DNA of 64,000 nucleotides from Pachypanchax playfairii (Eukaryota; Chordata; Actinopteri; Cyprinodontiformes; Aplocheilidae), in the NCBI GenBank assembly GCA_006937955.1, contig SSNP01000007.1:650929-714928 (forward strand), given 5' to 3'. Positions 31,401 through 42,139 of the stretch are shown in pieces. The first letter of the stretch is position 1, and the number at the start of each line of letters is the position of its first letter. The notes under the pieces are model-generated. The model worked only from the letters and a program-made list of their open reading frames with translations. It was not told the DNA's origin and did no database searches. A program made the position numbers and the translations under genes.

Positions 31401-34388
31401 TCAGCCCTTTGCAGCACTGCGGTCACACCCGTGCAGCACTGAGGCATCACTGTGATCCAGACCAGAGCAGGAAACATCTACATGTCACTTTAAATCTCCC
31501 AGACAGGCGCTATAGATTTATACTATCAGTTTGGGGGGGATGAAATGCTTTTAGTGAATGCTGTAGAAAATTCATCTTTCTCATTTATGGCTCTGTGAGG
31601 AAGGATAAGGAACTGCTGTGGAAGAGGTCAAAAGATTACAGAAGTAAGAGGGTGTGTAGAAGGAGCCCAGCGTTTAAAATTGTTATCAGATATTTAGGTT
31701 ATTTTTAATCCTTTCCACCTCCATCTGTCGTTTTAATTTTTTTCCATCTTTTTTTAATCTTTAGGATGAGCCCTTCAGTTCCCACATGCCAGAGACGCTC
31801 TTCAACATATGCAGGTTTTTACTGAACAACCTCACCAAGGACATACCACCCGGCATTTCTAAAGTGTATCCTTTACCTCGGCGATAACGAACCGTATGGA
31901 GCATCCTATTTAGAGCCGGTATGAGGTCCCTTCTTTCTGGAAAACTCTTTCCAACAACACTCTAGCATCAAGCCTGGCAGAGGCAGCGGTGATAAAGTGG
32001 AGGAAAAGAGATAAAAAGCCGGAACTGTTGGCGCCACAGAGGAAACCGTGGTGCCACCGGGTGAAAGAAAGGGGATGATGATGACGGTTAGGAGACGATG
32101 CTAGCAAGATGCATGTTTCGGGGGTTTTTCTAAACAAGTGCTTTTGATTGCCAAACTGTGCATACAAGCACACGGAACAATGAGTTTTAATTTGAACAAA
32201 CTCGGTCAGCCACGCTCACAATCATACAGACGAGCTCATGAAGTCACAGACGCTGGTATGAGGAAGGAAACGCCAGCCTGGGAGGAGGAAACGAGGGGGG
32301 GTGAGCAGCAGGGATCCTCTGTGGCCTCGACGTGCCGCCCCACAAACTTTGAAGTAAGATTTCTGGACTTTGTTTGACCGTGTTGGATGCTGGTCGAACA
32401 GTTAAATACAATGTCGCAAATAACACCTGAGCTTCATCAGGAGTTCCAGAGGTGGGTGTGTAGGAGGAGAGGGGGAGCAGCTGAGTGCACAGCAGAGAAA
32501 TGCTGTTGAGTTTTAAGTGATGCAAAAGTACCAATATAGTGCTGTTGCAGCTGCAGCTCATTGACCTGCGCTCGCCGCTCACTGAGCTGTTCTCCCTAAC
32601 AGTCTGTCTCTGGAGAATTACAGATGAGTCACAATTTTGTTGAGATAAATGCAAAGAAACTCGACCAATATGGGACCAGGTGTTTTAAGAATATTAGCTG
32701 TACACATCTGGATGCACACGAGCCTTAACCTTACTATTAGTAACACCTTGTACGCGCTGGCCAAGCAGAGTCAAAAACTGGGTGCGTATAAGCTCGCCAG
32801 GTATTCCTATGAGAAACTCCAGGAGCTGCACTTCCTCTCACCCTTCCTGGAGTCCATAGAACTGGGCAGCCTTGTTATTTGCTCCAAGCCCTTCCATGAC
32901 AGCGAGGTTTGTTGCAGACTTGCATGTGTGATGCATGTTCTCTGAAGTATTCGGTTAAACTTCACGTGTTCCCCGCAGGACCTCATCGAGGGCATGATGT
33001 GCTACCGGTGCTCCACCAACAACCCACTGCTAAACAACCAGGGGAGCTTGTGCATCAACTGCAGGCAGCCTTTCATATACTCTGCTTCATCGTACGGTCA
33101 GTGATGTTAAACTGACATGAAGATTTACTTTGTTTCCCATTAGCTTCTTTTATTTCAAATCTGTTTGACATCTTTTCACAGAGGTGCTGCCTCTGGTGCA
33201 GTTTTACTTGGAGGAGGGTATCGGTGATGAAGAAGCTCTGTCTCTCATTGATCTGGAAGTTCCTCACTCAGACGAGCAGAATTCAAAGGGTGACTGTATA
33301 GATAACGGGGGTATCCTTTGATCTTGAGCACACAAACATGTACACACAAAGTAACGAGCGGTTTGCTTGATTTGTTTTAATGATCGAGTCGTCGCTCTTA
33401 AAAACGGCACATCTCTTCTAATTGAAGCGTGTGGCTCTCCTCTGTCTTGTGACAGTTCTAAGAAGCTGTTTAGTCTGCGCTGGCCTTGATTTTGTGCTTG
33501 TGGGTAAGCTGTCAGAAGTAAGTCATCTTAGCTCTTGAGCTAATAGGGTTAGGGAGGCTCTCCTGTCTCATCCTAATGACACTAACCCTCAAAGAGCCGT
33601 AGCCACAGCCCTGGTGCAGGGATTAACCTGCATTAACCGGCTGACACTCAAGGGCACCGAGGTGTGTTGTGTTCTTCCAGGGCCGAACTCTGACTGACAG
33701 CTGCAACTTATTTTAAATGCATAGTCTCTTAAATTAGCCTCTCAGGAGTCACTTTATCAAACTCTTTGAAATGAAGTTATTGAATCTTGATTTGATATTC
33801 ATCCTTAATTTCTAATAAACAGTGCTGCAAGCTCTGAGGATGGATGGTGGTTTAGAAAATGCAGTGGAAGATCCATTTATAGCCAAAATGAGCTTTGAGG
33901 TAAGAAAAGAAAGAACATAAAAGATGAGGTGATTAAAATTCTGCCAGCTGGGCAAACCAGCTGGTGAGGGGGGGGGGTTGACAGAGTTTGTAAGAAGGTG
34001 GGTTTGTGTTTGTCTGTGTGGCCGAACAGCAAGGGGGCTCCACCTTTGTCCCAGTCAAGGTGAGCCGTTCGGTGCTGCGCTCCATGAGCAGAAGGGACGT
34101 CCTGATCAAACGCTGGCCCACGCCGCTCAAATGGGAATACTTCCGCTCCCTGTTGCCGGACGTCAGCATCACCATGTGCCCCAGCTGCTTCAAGGTGCAG
34201 CACTGATCTCATTACAGACATGACATTTTTCCTGCTTATATCTCTTTGGGTTTGTTTTTTGTAGGATGTTCTCATGTTTCCCTCATTTCCTCTCCTTGTA
34301 GATGTTTCACAGTGAGGACTATGAGCTCCTGGTGCTGCAACACAACTGCTGTCCCTACTGCCGCAGACCCATCGATGAACCAAACTGA
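13398..34388 (+). CDS. ift122: Intraflagellar transport protein 122 (IFT-A core subunit)
   Basis: Twenty-nine exons join in frame to 1184 residues: 13398-13438, 14238-14304, 14390-14474, 14559-14637, 16780-16856, 16966-17032, 17117-17263, 17979-18054, 18867-19058, 19437-19575, 19800-20002, 20778-20915, 21061-21225, 21420-21617, 21857-21997, 23154-23207, 23829-23990, 25046-25212, 26192-26363, 28222-28324, 30542-30682, 30766-30863, 31765-31865, 32741-32906, 32979-33096, 33182-33310, 33823-33899, 34030-34194, 34302-34388. The N-terminal half is WD40 repeats (LKGHKDVVYCVAYAKDGKR, FASGSADKS), then TPR-like helices (DFETSKKAFIRIKDLRYLEL), then two C-terminal zinc-binding motifs (CYRCSTNNP...CINC and CPSCFKMFH...CCPYC). 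IFT122 scaffolds the IFT-A complex for retrograde ciliary transport and ciliary entry of membrane proteins, including photoreceptor opsins. Its length matches the shorter mammalian isoform. Exons 3 and 4 recur after the assembly gap. Confidence 0.97.
13502..13525 (+). promoter_or_regulatory. X-box-like RFX site in ift122 intron 1
   Basis: GTTAGCAAC followed by GTTGCTATGCAAAC (13512-13525) lies about 75 bp after exon 1. The second part fits the RFX X-box pattern (GTTRCC-AT-RRNAAC) with one deviation, CT for CC. Close placement to the start of an IFT gene is typical of X-boxes driving ciliary genes (established for RFX targets). In vivo use is inferred. Confidence 0.55.
14740..15115 (-). mobile_element. 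Second LINE deletion derivative, inverted, in ift122 intron 4
   Basis: Read on the - strand, the sequence repeats the LINE fragment at 11935-12300: MCFTETWLKEHI, then DLKRSGKRKEVCQLITSAVT and a stretch equivalent to SSIRASDMKRLNRL. It shares the same fusion of the endonuclease start to the ORF2 end, at the SAVTC junction. Part of it is absent from the copy after the gap. Its outer limit on the left (14690-14755) is unclear because similarity continues weakly. Confidence 0.6.
14805..14836. repeat. Perfect 14-bp inverted repeat
   Basis: GATCACATCTGCAG, a 4-base spacer (GTGA), then CTGCAGATGTGATC. It sits at the internal deletion junction of the LINE derivative. Confidence 0.85.
15547..15597. 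other. Assembly gap (51 N)
   Basis: A run of 51 undetermined bases inside ift122 intron 4, between the two copies of the repeated segment. Confidence 0.99.
15598..16418 (+). repeat. Second copy of the ift122 exon 3-4 segment after the gap
   Basis: It repeats 14306-15546, with exon 3 at 15682-15766 (85 bp) and exon 4 at 15851-15929 (79 bp), identical in frame and splice sites. It lacks the LINE-derived insert of the first copy. Splicing both sets together would break the frame, because exon 4 ends in phase 2 while exon 3 starts in phase 0. Only one set belongs in the mRNA. A joined second haplotype is the simplest explanation. Confidence 0.88.
21998..23153 (+). other. ift122 intron 15
   Basis: 1.16 kb of AT-rich intron with several poly(T) tracts. 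No exon, RNA gene or repeat family was recognised. Confidence 0.6.
23991..25045 (+). other. ift122 intron 17
   Basis: About 1.05 kb of non-coding sequence. Apart from a poly(A) run near 24055-24072 I see nothing notable. Confidence 0.6.
26401..27088. mobile_element. Non-autonomous hAT-like element in ift122 intron 19
   Basis: The right end, read on the - strand, starts TTAGGGGTGTAACGGTTCAT, a terminus seen in repetitive teleost elements. The left end begins AAAAATCACGGTTCGGTACG and shares CGGTTCGATTC-type subterminal motifs with the right end. The interior codes for nothing recognisable. The left terminus appears truncated against a (CA)n tract, and (AT)n and (ACAT)n repeats follow on the right. 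Family assignment is by pattern memory only. Confidence 0.5.
28325..30541 (+). other. ift122 intron 20, largely repeat-derived
   Basis: A 2.2-kb intron. Its middle is the 879-bp inverted-repeat element listed separately. The sequence before it (about 28960-29187, with TACCACCCGCTGCCCGAAAG and CAAGATGGCGGCCACAAG) also looks like part of a dispersed teleost repeat. No exon was recognised. Confidence 0.5.
29188..30066. mobile_element. 879-bp element with 72-bp terminal inverted repeats
   Basis: The left arm 29188-29259 (AGTTTGGTGTCACAGTAGCT...) is the reverse complement of the right arm 29995-30066 (...AGCTACTGTGACACCAAACT). The interior has no long ORF and no recognised domain. I see no clear target site duplication. 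It is a candidate non-autonomous DNA element or foldback element. Confidence 0.7.
31235..31248 (+). promoter_or_regulatory. X-box-like motif in ift122 intron 22
   Basis: GTCACCATGGTTAC has both half-sites of an RFX X-box around the central AT. It is isolated in the intron between exons 22 and 23, and its function is unknown. Confidence 0.35.
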
Positions 34389-34890
34389 TCCACTTTACTC
34401 TAAAGAAGATTTAGCAAACAGTTTATCTGTCCTCCTTCTTATTTTGCAGCTACTTTTTGATACTCTGTCATTTTTTTGCACATAATATGGTGTAATTGTA
34501 ACTGTAGTGCTTTGTGAGGACATTGCAGCACAAATCTTAAAGTTCTTAAGAGCAACTTCATTTAGTCCGAAGATGAAAAGCTGAAGTAAAACGTGCAGCT
34601 TTTGGTTCTGGGATTAAAGGGGTCAGGTTACCTTGAGCTGTGAATACTTCAAAACTTTGTGAGTTATGTAAAAGCTGATTAAAAATATATATATATATAA
34701 AATCTCTGAGAAAAAAAGAAATAATTTTAAGTATAAAAGTAGTTTTTCCCAAGAAAAATGCAGTTTATTTTTTGTAAAATGCATTTTTTCAAGTCTATAT
34801 ATTGTGATTGTAAGGTCGTTATCCCGTTTGCCTATGTCATCACAAAGTTTGATAATTTTTTTAATAAAATCTTTATAGACCTTTATTTGT
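34389..34890 (+). other. ift122: ift122 3' UTR with polyadenylation signal
   Basis: About 480 bp after the stop, AATAAA at 34863-34868 is the probable poly(A) signal. The UTR contains an (AT)n run near 34686-34700. Confidence 0.7.
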
Positions 34891-35619
34891 GATGAATGTG
34901 TGTTTTATTTATTTATTTTTTTCAAATTCCAAAATAACACTTGAGTGTTATTAACTTTTTCTTGAGTTTGACCCTTCAGATTTATGTTTGCGCGGCAGCT
35001 GGAGGGAGAACGCTTGTTACGAGCAGCATAAGCCACTGATTCTGATTACACTCATGGCTATAAGTGGAGCGCTGCACTGCGCGGTGGTGGTTAGGGATTA
35101 AGCTTTTACACATGCAAATATGTTGAATTGCTCCAGAAATTTCATTTGTAGTCTGTCCACTCTGAGTGGCTGAAGTCATAAACTCCCACTCTCTCTCTCT
35201 CCTCTCATCTTATTCTAATGCAGCAATGATGTGCACATCTGTAATGAACTGGTTTATTTAACCATGTTCGTAACTTCTCACTTGTAAATGCTTTACTGGA
35301 TCTATATGCTGGCATTTTTTCGGAGCTTTCTCCTGTAATGCTTTGTGTGTTTGTTAATGTGCACCAGGACTCTCAGACTGTCTTAATTCCATCTCTGCTT
35401 ACACTTCGCTTCATCCTCGTCCCTAATCCGGCCACTCTATTAAAAGGTGCCGCTCCTCCTCGGGGGGCTGCTGAGAACATCTTACGTCCACAGGATCTAT
35501 CCCTCCATCCTTCATTTCCACCTCAGCAGCACCACAAGACGCCCTGACAGTGTTTTATTCTCAGAGGCACAGCCTGTTTCATCCAGATCTCCGACAAAAA
35601 GAGACAGACAGCAACAGCC
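34891..35619 (+). promoter_or_regulatory. exo-rhodopsin promoter region
   Basis: The sequence contains CRX/OTX-type homeodomain sites GGATTA (35095-35100) and TAATCC (35424-35429), then a TATA-like TATTAAAAG at 35438-35446, about 175 bp before the ATG. CRX/OTX sites near the start are typical of photoreceptor and pineal opsin promoters (established). Assignment of these particular sites is inferred from sequence. Confidence 0.55.
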
Positions 35620-38600
35620 ATGAATGGCACAGAAGGACCCAACTTTTATGTCCCCATGTCTAATAGGACCGGGTTAGTACTCAGCCCGTTTGAGTACCCT
35701 CAGTACTACCTGGCCGAGCCGTGGAAGTACTCTCTCCTGGCTGCGTACATGCTGTTCCTCATCATCACTGCCTTCCCCATTAACTTCCTCACCCTTTATG
35801 TCACGGTCAAACACAAAAAGCTGAGGAACCCCCTGAACTACGTTCTGCTCAACCTGGCGGTGGCCGACCTCTTCATGATAATAGGGGGCTTCACGGTCAC
35901 CATGTACACGGCCCTGCACGGATACTTCATCTTAGGTGTCACTGGCTGCAACCTGGAAGGATTCTTTGCCACATTAGGAGGTAAGAAACATTTCAGGTTT
36001 AACACCGTCTCTGTGGTTTTATCTGTTCAGTATGAAGGAAACAGATTCTATACCAACCTGCTGTGTTTTATGTCCCAGGTGAGATCGCCCTCTGGTCTCT
36101 GGTGGTTTTAGCAATCGAGCGCTACATCGTGGTATGTAAGCCAATGACTAACTTCCGCTTTGAAGAGAAACATGCCATCGCTGGCCTGGCGTTCTCCTGG
36201 GTCATGGCCCTGACCTGTGCTGCACCCCCTCTGTGTGGATGGTCCAGGTACAATATGCCTCAGTCTAGACTGTTTAAATAATAATAATATAAAAAAAAAA
36301 CATTTGTTTTATCAGATGCATAAAATCTGCAGGCAGCATCAAACGCTGTCCTGATTGTGCTGACGGCAAATTGTTTGTGGATGCAGGTACATTCCAGAGG
36401 GAATGCAGTGTTCTTGTGGGATTGACTACTACACTCCCAAGCCCGAGATTAACAACACCTCATTTGTCATCTACATGTTTGTCCTTCACTTCTGCATCCC
36501 CCTCTTCATCATTTTCTTCTGCTACAGCCGCCTGCTTTGCACCGTGCGAGCGGTAGGAACACCAACAATGCAATATATAAAAGGAATGGTGTGATATATT
36601 GTTTATCGCTGTAGAGAAATCCTTCTGTTTGGTCTAACTGGAGGAGGCTGGAGCATCACGGAGCCTCTAGAGATGTGAAGGATTTAGTATCTCAAGGACA
36701 CTTCAGGAGGGCAGATCATTGCCAACATGGCAGCCTCATGCTAAAGGGCAGTCAGCGTGCTAACTGTGTCGCCCTTATGCCCTTGGTAGTAATAGTAGAA
36801 CCACATTATTAAAAAATGATCCAACATAAATAGTAAAAACGTAACTTAATAATGTTTTTAAGGGGCTCAAACATCCTTCAAATTACAATTTAAAAACAAA
36901 TGTTGAATCTTTTCTGTCTCGGTCTAACCTCCTCAGACCATTAACGGGATTTACGGTGACTTCCTGTCGTAATTTGTTGACCCAATGTTGTTTACAATTT
37001 TGGTCCACAGTTACCATCTAATATTTGTACAAAAGTTCATCTTCAAACAGGCAACTGGACTCATTCTTCTTGTTCTGAAGACTTCATTTGTGACTTTAAC
37101 AGCCTCGTTCACATCCTTGTTCCAGCTGGAGACCTTAAACTGAAGAAGATTCTTAGCTGAGAGATGAAACATCTTCACAACAAGAACCATGAGTCCAGCT
37201 GCCTTTGTTGAGATGAACTCTAGTGATTATCATGTCCTGGATCGACACACACTCTTGTTTTTACTCAAAAGTACAAATAGCTGCCACCTTAGAACCAAAC
37301 ATCAAATATAATCTGATGATCAGTACAGAAAGACATTTTGCATTTAAATAACCTAAAATTTCCATTAGCTCTTCTCAGAAACATGATGTATTTGATGCGT
37401 TTCAGGGTTTCCGTCTATTAGTATAAGGAGACAACCGTCAGATCTGTGAACAAATACTTAAACGGATCAAAAACCAGCGATACTCCATCACATATGACTC
37501 ACTTTCAGAGTTTTTTTTCGTTGAACAACCGCAGACACTTCAACAGATCAATCCGCATATGAAACACTTAGTGTGCATCCATTATATACAGAAAATAGTG
37601 CCACTGAACAATTTATTGTGATTGCTAAATACATAACACTGTGCATGAGATCTGCTGCAGCACTGTGTTTAGATGCACAATATGCAGAATGTGTTGATTC
37701 GTTTCTTCCAATGAGATTTGACTGTAAACGTTAACACGTTAAGCTTCTTTCATAGAGGATCTGACGTGGTTTTACTCTTAAAAACTCATATTTAAAGTCA
37801 TTTATGAATCCGACATTAGGAATAATCCTTAAAACTTCCACAGTTACACAGTTATATGTACTTTATTTGTATATTCTATGCAGATATTTAATTTTAATGT
37901 CTATATTCTCCAATACACTCAAAAGAATGACTCACAAGATGAACTCAAATTATTTGATGGCAGTTTTTACACCCAAAAATAAACTTTGGCTGCACGCAAA
38001 CGGTGTTTATTACATTTAATGGAAAAACTGCCATTAAATAATTTGAGTTTGTCTAATGAGTCATTTTTTTGAGTGTATTATTTGCATCCTTATTAACTGT
38101 ATATTTAGCATAATTAAGATAATTAATTAAGAAACCCAGTAAACCCTTGGTACCTGTATCATATCTTAGCCTGTACTTCTGCAAAAATTCTGTATTTATG
38201 TATCAGTCATTTATTTTTTTATCACTGTACCTTTAGTGAAGCATTCCTTTATCAATGCACACTTAGTGAAAATATCACCAGGTGAGAAGAGACTCATTGA
38301 TGAGCAGCAAAATATCTTGGTCTCATTTGCTTCTATGAAAAATGTCTTAAATTCCATAAACCAGAACCGTTTGGTTCTTTTAAGCCAATAACCTGAAGGT
38401 GTGTGTGTTCAGGCTGCAGCCCAGCAGCAGGAGTCTGAAACCACCCAAAGAGCGGAGAAGGAGGTGACGCGTATGGTTATTGTGATGGTGATCTCCTTCC
38501 TGGTGTGCTGGGTGCCCTACGCCTCTGTGGCCTGGTACATCTTTGCCAATCAGGGAACCGAATTTGGACCAGTGTTCATGACGGCTCCAGCCTTCTTCGC

Positions 38601-39099
38601 CAAGAGCGCCGCCCTGTACAATCCAGTCATCTACATTCTGCTCAACAGACAGGTTTGTCTTTTTGGGCCATCTTTGCCAGCCATCTTCAGATTAGGAATC
38701 TACATGAAGAATCCAGTTTCTGAAAGAATTATCTGGTTAAAGTTCATATCAGTGACTGTCTGCCCCTAGCAGCTGGCGAGCCTCCAGATTTCCCTTCAGA
38801 GCTTCATGTTTAATAGCTAGTGGAGGAACAGGGAAAACTGTGTTTAAACAGATTAGTGCTTTTATGTTTATGTGTCAGCAGGCTACTTTTTAAATCTACT
38901 CCATCCTCAACTGAGTGAAAAAAAAATCATTTGTGTGACAGATTCTGTAAATTTTCTCCTCTGTGGTCTCCAGTTCAGGAACTGCATGATCACCACCGTG
39001 TGCTGTGGAAAGAACCCATTCGGAGATGATGAGGCTGCCGCTGCTGTCTCCAGAACCCAGACTTCATCCGTCTCCTCCAGCCAGGTGGCCCCCGCTTGA
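35620..39099 (+). CDS. exorh: Exo-rhodopsin (extra-ocular, pineal rhodopsin)
   Basis: Five exons join in frame to 353 residues: 35620-35980, 36079-36247, 36387-36552, 38413-38652 and 38974-39099 (TGA). All rhodopsin hallmarks are present: the N-glycosylated start MNGTEGPNFYVPMSNRT, Asp83 (NLAVADLF), the disulfide Cys pair (GCNLEG and CSCGIDYYTP), counterion Glu113 (CNLEG), E(R)Y at IERYIVV, the Schiff-base Lys296 in FFAKSAALYNPVIY, the palmitoylated CC and a C-terminus SQVAPA. It sits between ift122 and plxnd1, like tetrapod RHO. In teleosts the retinal rod opsin is an intronless retrocopy, and the intron-bearing syntenic gene is exo-rhodopsin, expressed mainly in the pineal organ. Role: light-activated G-protein-coupled receptor using 11-cis-retinal. 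Confidence 0.95.
37049..37203. repeat. Inverted repeat within a dispersed repeat fragment
   Basis: GGCAACTGGACTCATTCTTC followed by TTGTTCTGAAGA (from about 37050) is inverted at about 37169-37203 (ATCTTCACAACAAGAACCAT, then GAGTCCAGCTGCC). The surroundings (AGATGAAACATCTTCACAAC, ...CTCTAGTGATTATCATGTCC) resemble a common teleost retroelement fragment. The family is uncertain. Confidence 0.5.
37916..38075. mobile_element. 160-bp MITE flanked by TA
   Basis: It starts CACTCAAAAGAATGACTCAC and ends ...TGAGTCATTTTTTTGAGTG, with inverted arms of roughly 40 bp that include AACTCAAATTATTT and AATAATTTGAGTT. TA dinucleotides flank both ends (37914-37915 and 38076-38077), fitting a Tc1/mariner-type MITE. 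Confidence 0.7.
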
Positions 39100-39699
39100 C
39101 CCCCTCACTCCTCCTTTATCTGCTCCATCTGTTCCCACTCACCCAGGGACCCACCACCGCCGAGCAGCTATGTTTGATTGGCCAATCCTCTCGACTTACC
39201 TCTCCAATTGTCCTCGCCGCAGTTGGCACCGACTGCGACTTCAGTGGGTCGGACTCCGACTAGAGCCAGCATGTGTATTTTTCAGCTCGTTTAATCATGG
39301 AAAGTGTTCAGCTGGTCTCACAGATTTTTAACCCGGCATCAAAAGGTTGCTATCTTGGTAATGATCCAACTGAACACTATCCAACCCCCCCCCCCCCCCC
39401 CCAAAAAAAAAAAAAAAAATCGTAGGTGAAAATAAAATTCAGAAAAGCTCATTTCCTGATTTTTATCCACATCAGCTCTTGTTTAAGTAACTTTTGCTGC
39501 ATCATATGATCCAAACCAAGTGCTTCAGACAGTCTGCTGTTCTATTAAAGTTTATTTATGTAGGTATTTGTTTAGATATTCAGCTGAGTTTGTGGTGAAT
39601 CTGATTTTTTTAATTTTTCTGGAGTTTATGATGATGAAGCTGAGACAGAGGGGAGGAGCTTCTGTGGGAAGAGGAAGCTCCTTCTATCAGACTGTGTCT
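39100..39699 (+). other. exorh: exorh 3' UTR and flank
   Basis: It contains a homopolymer junction of about 18 C (39385-39402) followed by 17 A (to 39419), then AATAAA at 39431-39436, a plausible poly(A) signal 330 bp after the stop. Confidence 0.55.
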
Positions 39700-40984
39700 C
39701 AGGGTTCCTACACATTTTTACTCAAAAATTGCATATATTTCAAGACTGAATTATTTCAATTCCTCAGTAAACTTTTAACCAAATCTATTTACTAGATTCA
39801 TGTCAGACATTTCTGCAGTCTTATCCTCTGATTTTTAATACAGCAAGTTGCAAACACTAAAAACACAGAGACAGTAGACAATACCACCTTAAAAACATCT
39901 TGTTTCCCTAATAAGGTCTAAAGCCTTACAAGGTTTACCAAATTCATCAAGGGGCAAATGCAAAGGCATTAAAGCACCGTTTATTATCACTCTCTTTGCA
40001 ATTCTGTCTTGATTTTGGTCCATTTTCATCCCTCGTATAAAAAACCCAAATTAATGGAACATGCAAATTCTACATCCAAACACAAGGTTCAGTCAGGAAT
40101 AGTGTGCCAAGAATTTTAGTCATGGTGTGTTGTAGGATGAAGATAAAATTAGCAAAATAATAATACATTTTTTTCCCTTAGATTGCAATAAATTTTAGTT
40201 AAATGAATCCAAAAATCTGGTCGTGTTTGAAACTACTTCACAGTAGAAACATCATTCAGTTTAAACAGGTGAAGGTTGGACTTGAAAAGTTACTTTCATG
40301 GTTTATTTAAAATGTTATTTTCTCCAACCAAACTCGTTCTACTCCCACAACCTTCTAGCACCTTCTTTTTCTCTCACTGTTACGGAAGTTTTGGTTTCTC
40401 TCAAATCCCCTCACGTTGCAGCTTATATAAGATATTCTCTTCAAAATTTAGACTAAAGAGTCTTTTTAATTTGAGACATTTTCTTCATAAAACACCGTCA
40501 GTAATTTTACAGTATGATTTTTAGTTTTGCACAGTGATGATTATATGAGGGGTATTTTTTGTCTATCAGAATGCAAGTATTTTAATCTTAACATAGATCA
40601 TTGCCAAGTTGGTGTTTGTATGTTTCACAATTTCTTCAGAAGTTTTTTGGTTAAATTTTGTTCAAAAATGATTAAAAAAAAAATACAAATTTAAGTAAAA
40701 AAACTGTTTAACATGAACAGAAAAATACATTATTGGTCCAAGATACTAATGTCTTTGTAAATGAGGCAGGGTCTCTGGAGAATATAATCAGTGTGAAACA
40801 TGCTCTGGTTGGCTGAACAAATTGTTTTCTGATATGATTTTTATCTTTCAGTAAAAGAGTTAGAGGGTAGTCTGGAAACAATTCATTTACCAAACTCACT
40901 TTTCCTTTTTTTCCTTACTAATCCAGATCTTGGCAATACTAAAATCCAATTTTCCAAACTTCTCGAGACTGCGTAGGAACCCTG
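39700..40984. mobile_element. Non-autonomous hAT-like element between exorh and plxnd1
   Basis: The left end CAGGGTTCCTACACA (39700) is inverted at the right end as TGCGTAGGAACCCTG (to 40984), with one mismatch. The 1285-bp interior is AT-rich and shows no transposase domain. I did not find a convincing 8-bp target duplication. Assignment to hAT rests on the CAGGGTTCC type terminus. Confidence 0.55.
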
Positions 40985-42139
40985 GAGTCTGGCGGCTGTT
41001 TATGGATGTCTGTTAAATAAGTGAACAAATAACTAGCATCATTCTGTAGTCTGTAAAGAAATAAGATTTGTGGAAGTTGTTTCGTGTCCTGCAGTTAATA
41101 ATAATAATTATTATAATAAAAAAGCAGAATATCTGCACAGCCCCACCCCCCACCCCCCAACCTTCACTCTTTTTTTTTGCATAGAAATTTACAAGCTTTT
41201 CTGAGAGGTTCCAGATGAATTTGTGGGCTTTTGAGTAGAAAAGCCAGAACTTAACGGTTGTCAAATGTTGTTAAAAAGCTGTAACGCATTTGTAGAGGAA
41301 GCACTTCAGAGAGATTGTGTAGAAAGAGCCAATGTTAGACACTTTAAAACCCTTATGTTTCTGTTATTTATTTTCACAAACAAAATCATTTGGCATCACA
41401 AATACACTCTCTCTTCAGATTATATTGAGCTCAATATTTACTTAAATGTCATTTTCCCTCTTTAAATTGATCAGAACATGAAACTCACCCGTTCAGAAGC
41501 ACACTGATTACCACTCGTATACGGATACAGCTCTTCCCAGTGAACTACGTTAAAATGAATTTAATAATGTTCAGTCTTTAATGGACCTGTCTTCACTCCT
41601 CGTCAACCCGTCATCAACCTGCAAAGCACACTGGGACGCACTGTTTAAAGCACCAACGGGAGTCTGTGTCCCCATCTTCAACCAACTCAGACCTGAGAAC
41701 GTTGCAGGCTTTAGGAGATGAGAGGAATTAGCCGCGGTCCTGCTAATCCTGAAGAACAGGCCCTTTGAAAGCATTATAACACATCTATAAATATTGCTAT
41801 GAACATTATATTACAGTGCAGTGCATCATTGGCTTGTTCCCTTAAAAAAAAGGGTTCAGTGCGCTAAAATTGCCACCAGGGCTTACTGTAGCTGTGCAGA
41901 AATCCAGGAAAAGCTTTTCTTCTGAAGTGTAGCAGAGCCAGGCTGAAGCTCCACTCATGTCATGGGAAACAATTTGGGAGACACGTTGCAAATGTATGAC
42001 GCTTGAGAGGCAGGTTTAAAATCCTTTGCTCTGGTAACAGTCGGTGGGAAAGACACGCATGAGCAGTTTCTCCTTAGTGGCATTCCCAAGTTAACCGTGT
42101 AGGCAGGAGGAAGAGATGGTGTAGAAGAGACTGGCAGGT
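40985..42139 (-). other. plxnd1: plxnd1 3' UTR and flank
   Basis: TTTATT at 41367-41372, AATAAA on the - strand, lies about 770 bp beyond the plxnd1 stop and is a possible poly(A) signal. A C-rich tract is at 41141-41160 and an (ATT)n-like tract at 41097-41120. No other gene was seen. Confidence 0.45.

Larger units (their letters stand above)
36553..38412 (+). other. exorh intron 3 with repeat fragments
   Basis: A 1.86-kb intron, much longer than the gene's other introns (98, 139 and 321 bp). It contains the inverted-repeat fragment near 37049-37203 and a 160-bp MITE at 37916-38075. No exon was recognised. Confidence 0.6.

Noticed and set aside
35620..39099. Retinal rod opsin (rh1)
   Set aside because: The gene has four introns, whereas the teleost retinal rod opsin gene is intronless. 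Synteny also points to exo-rhodopsin.
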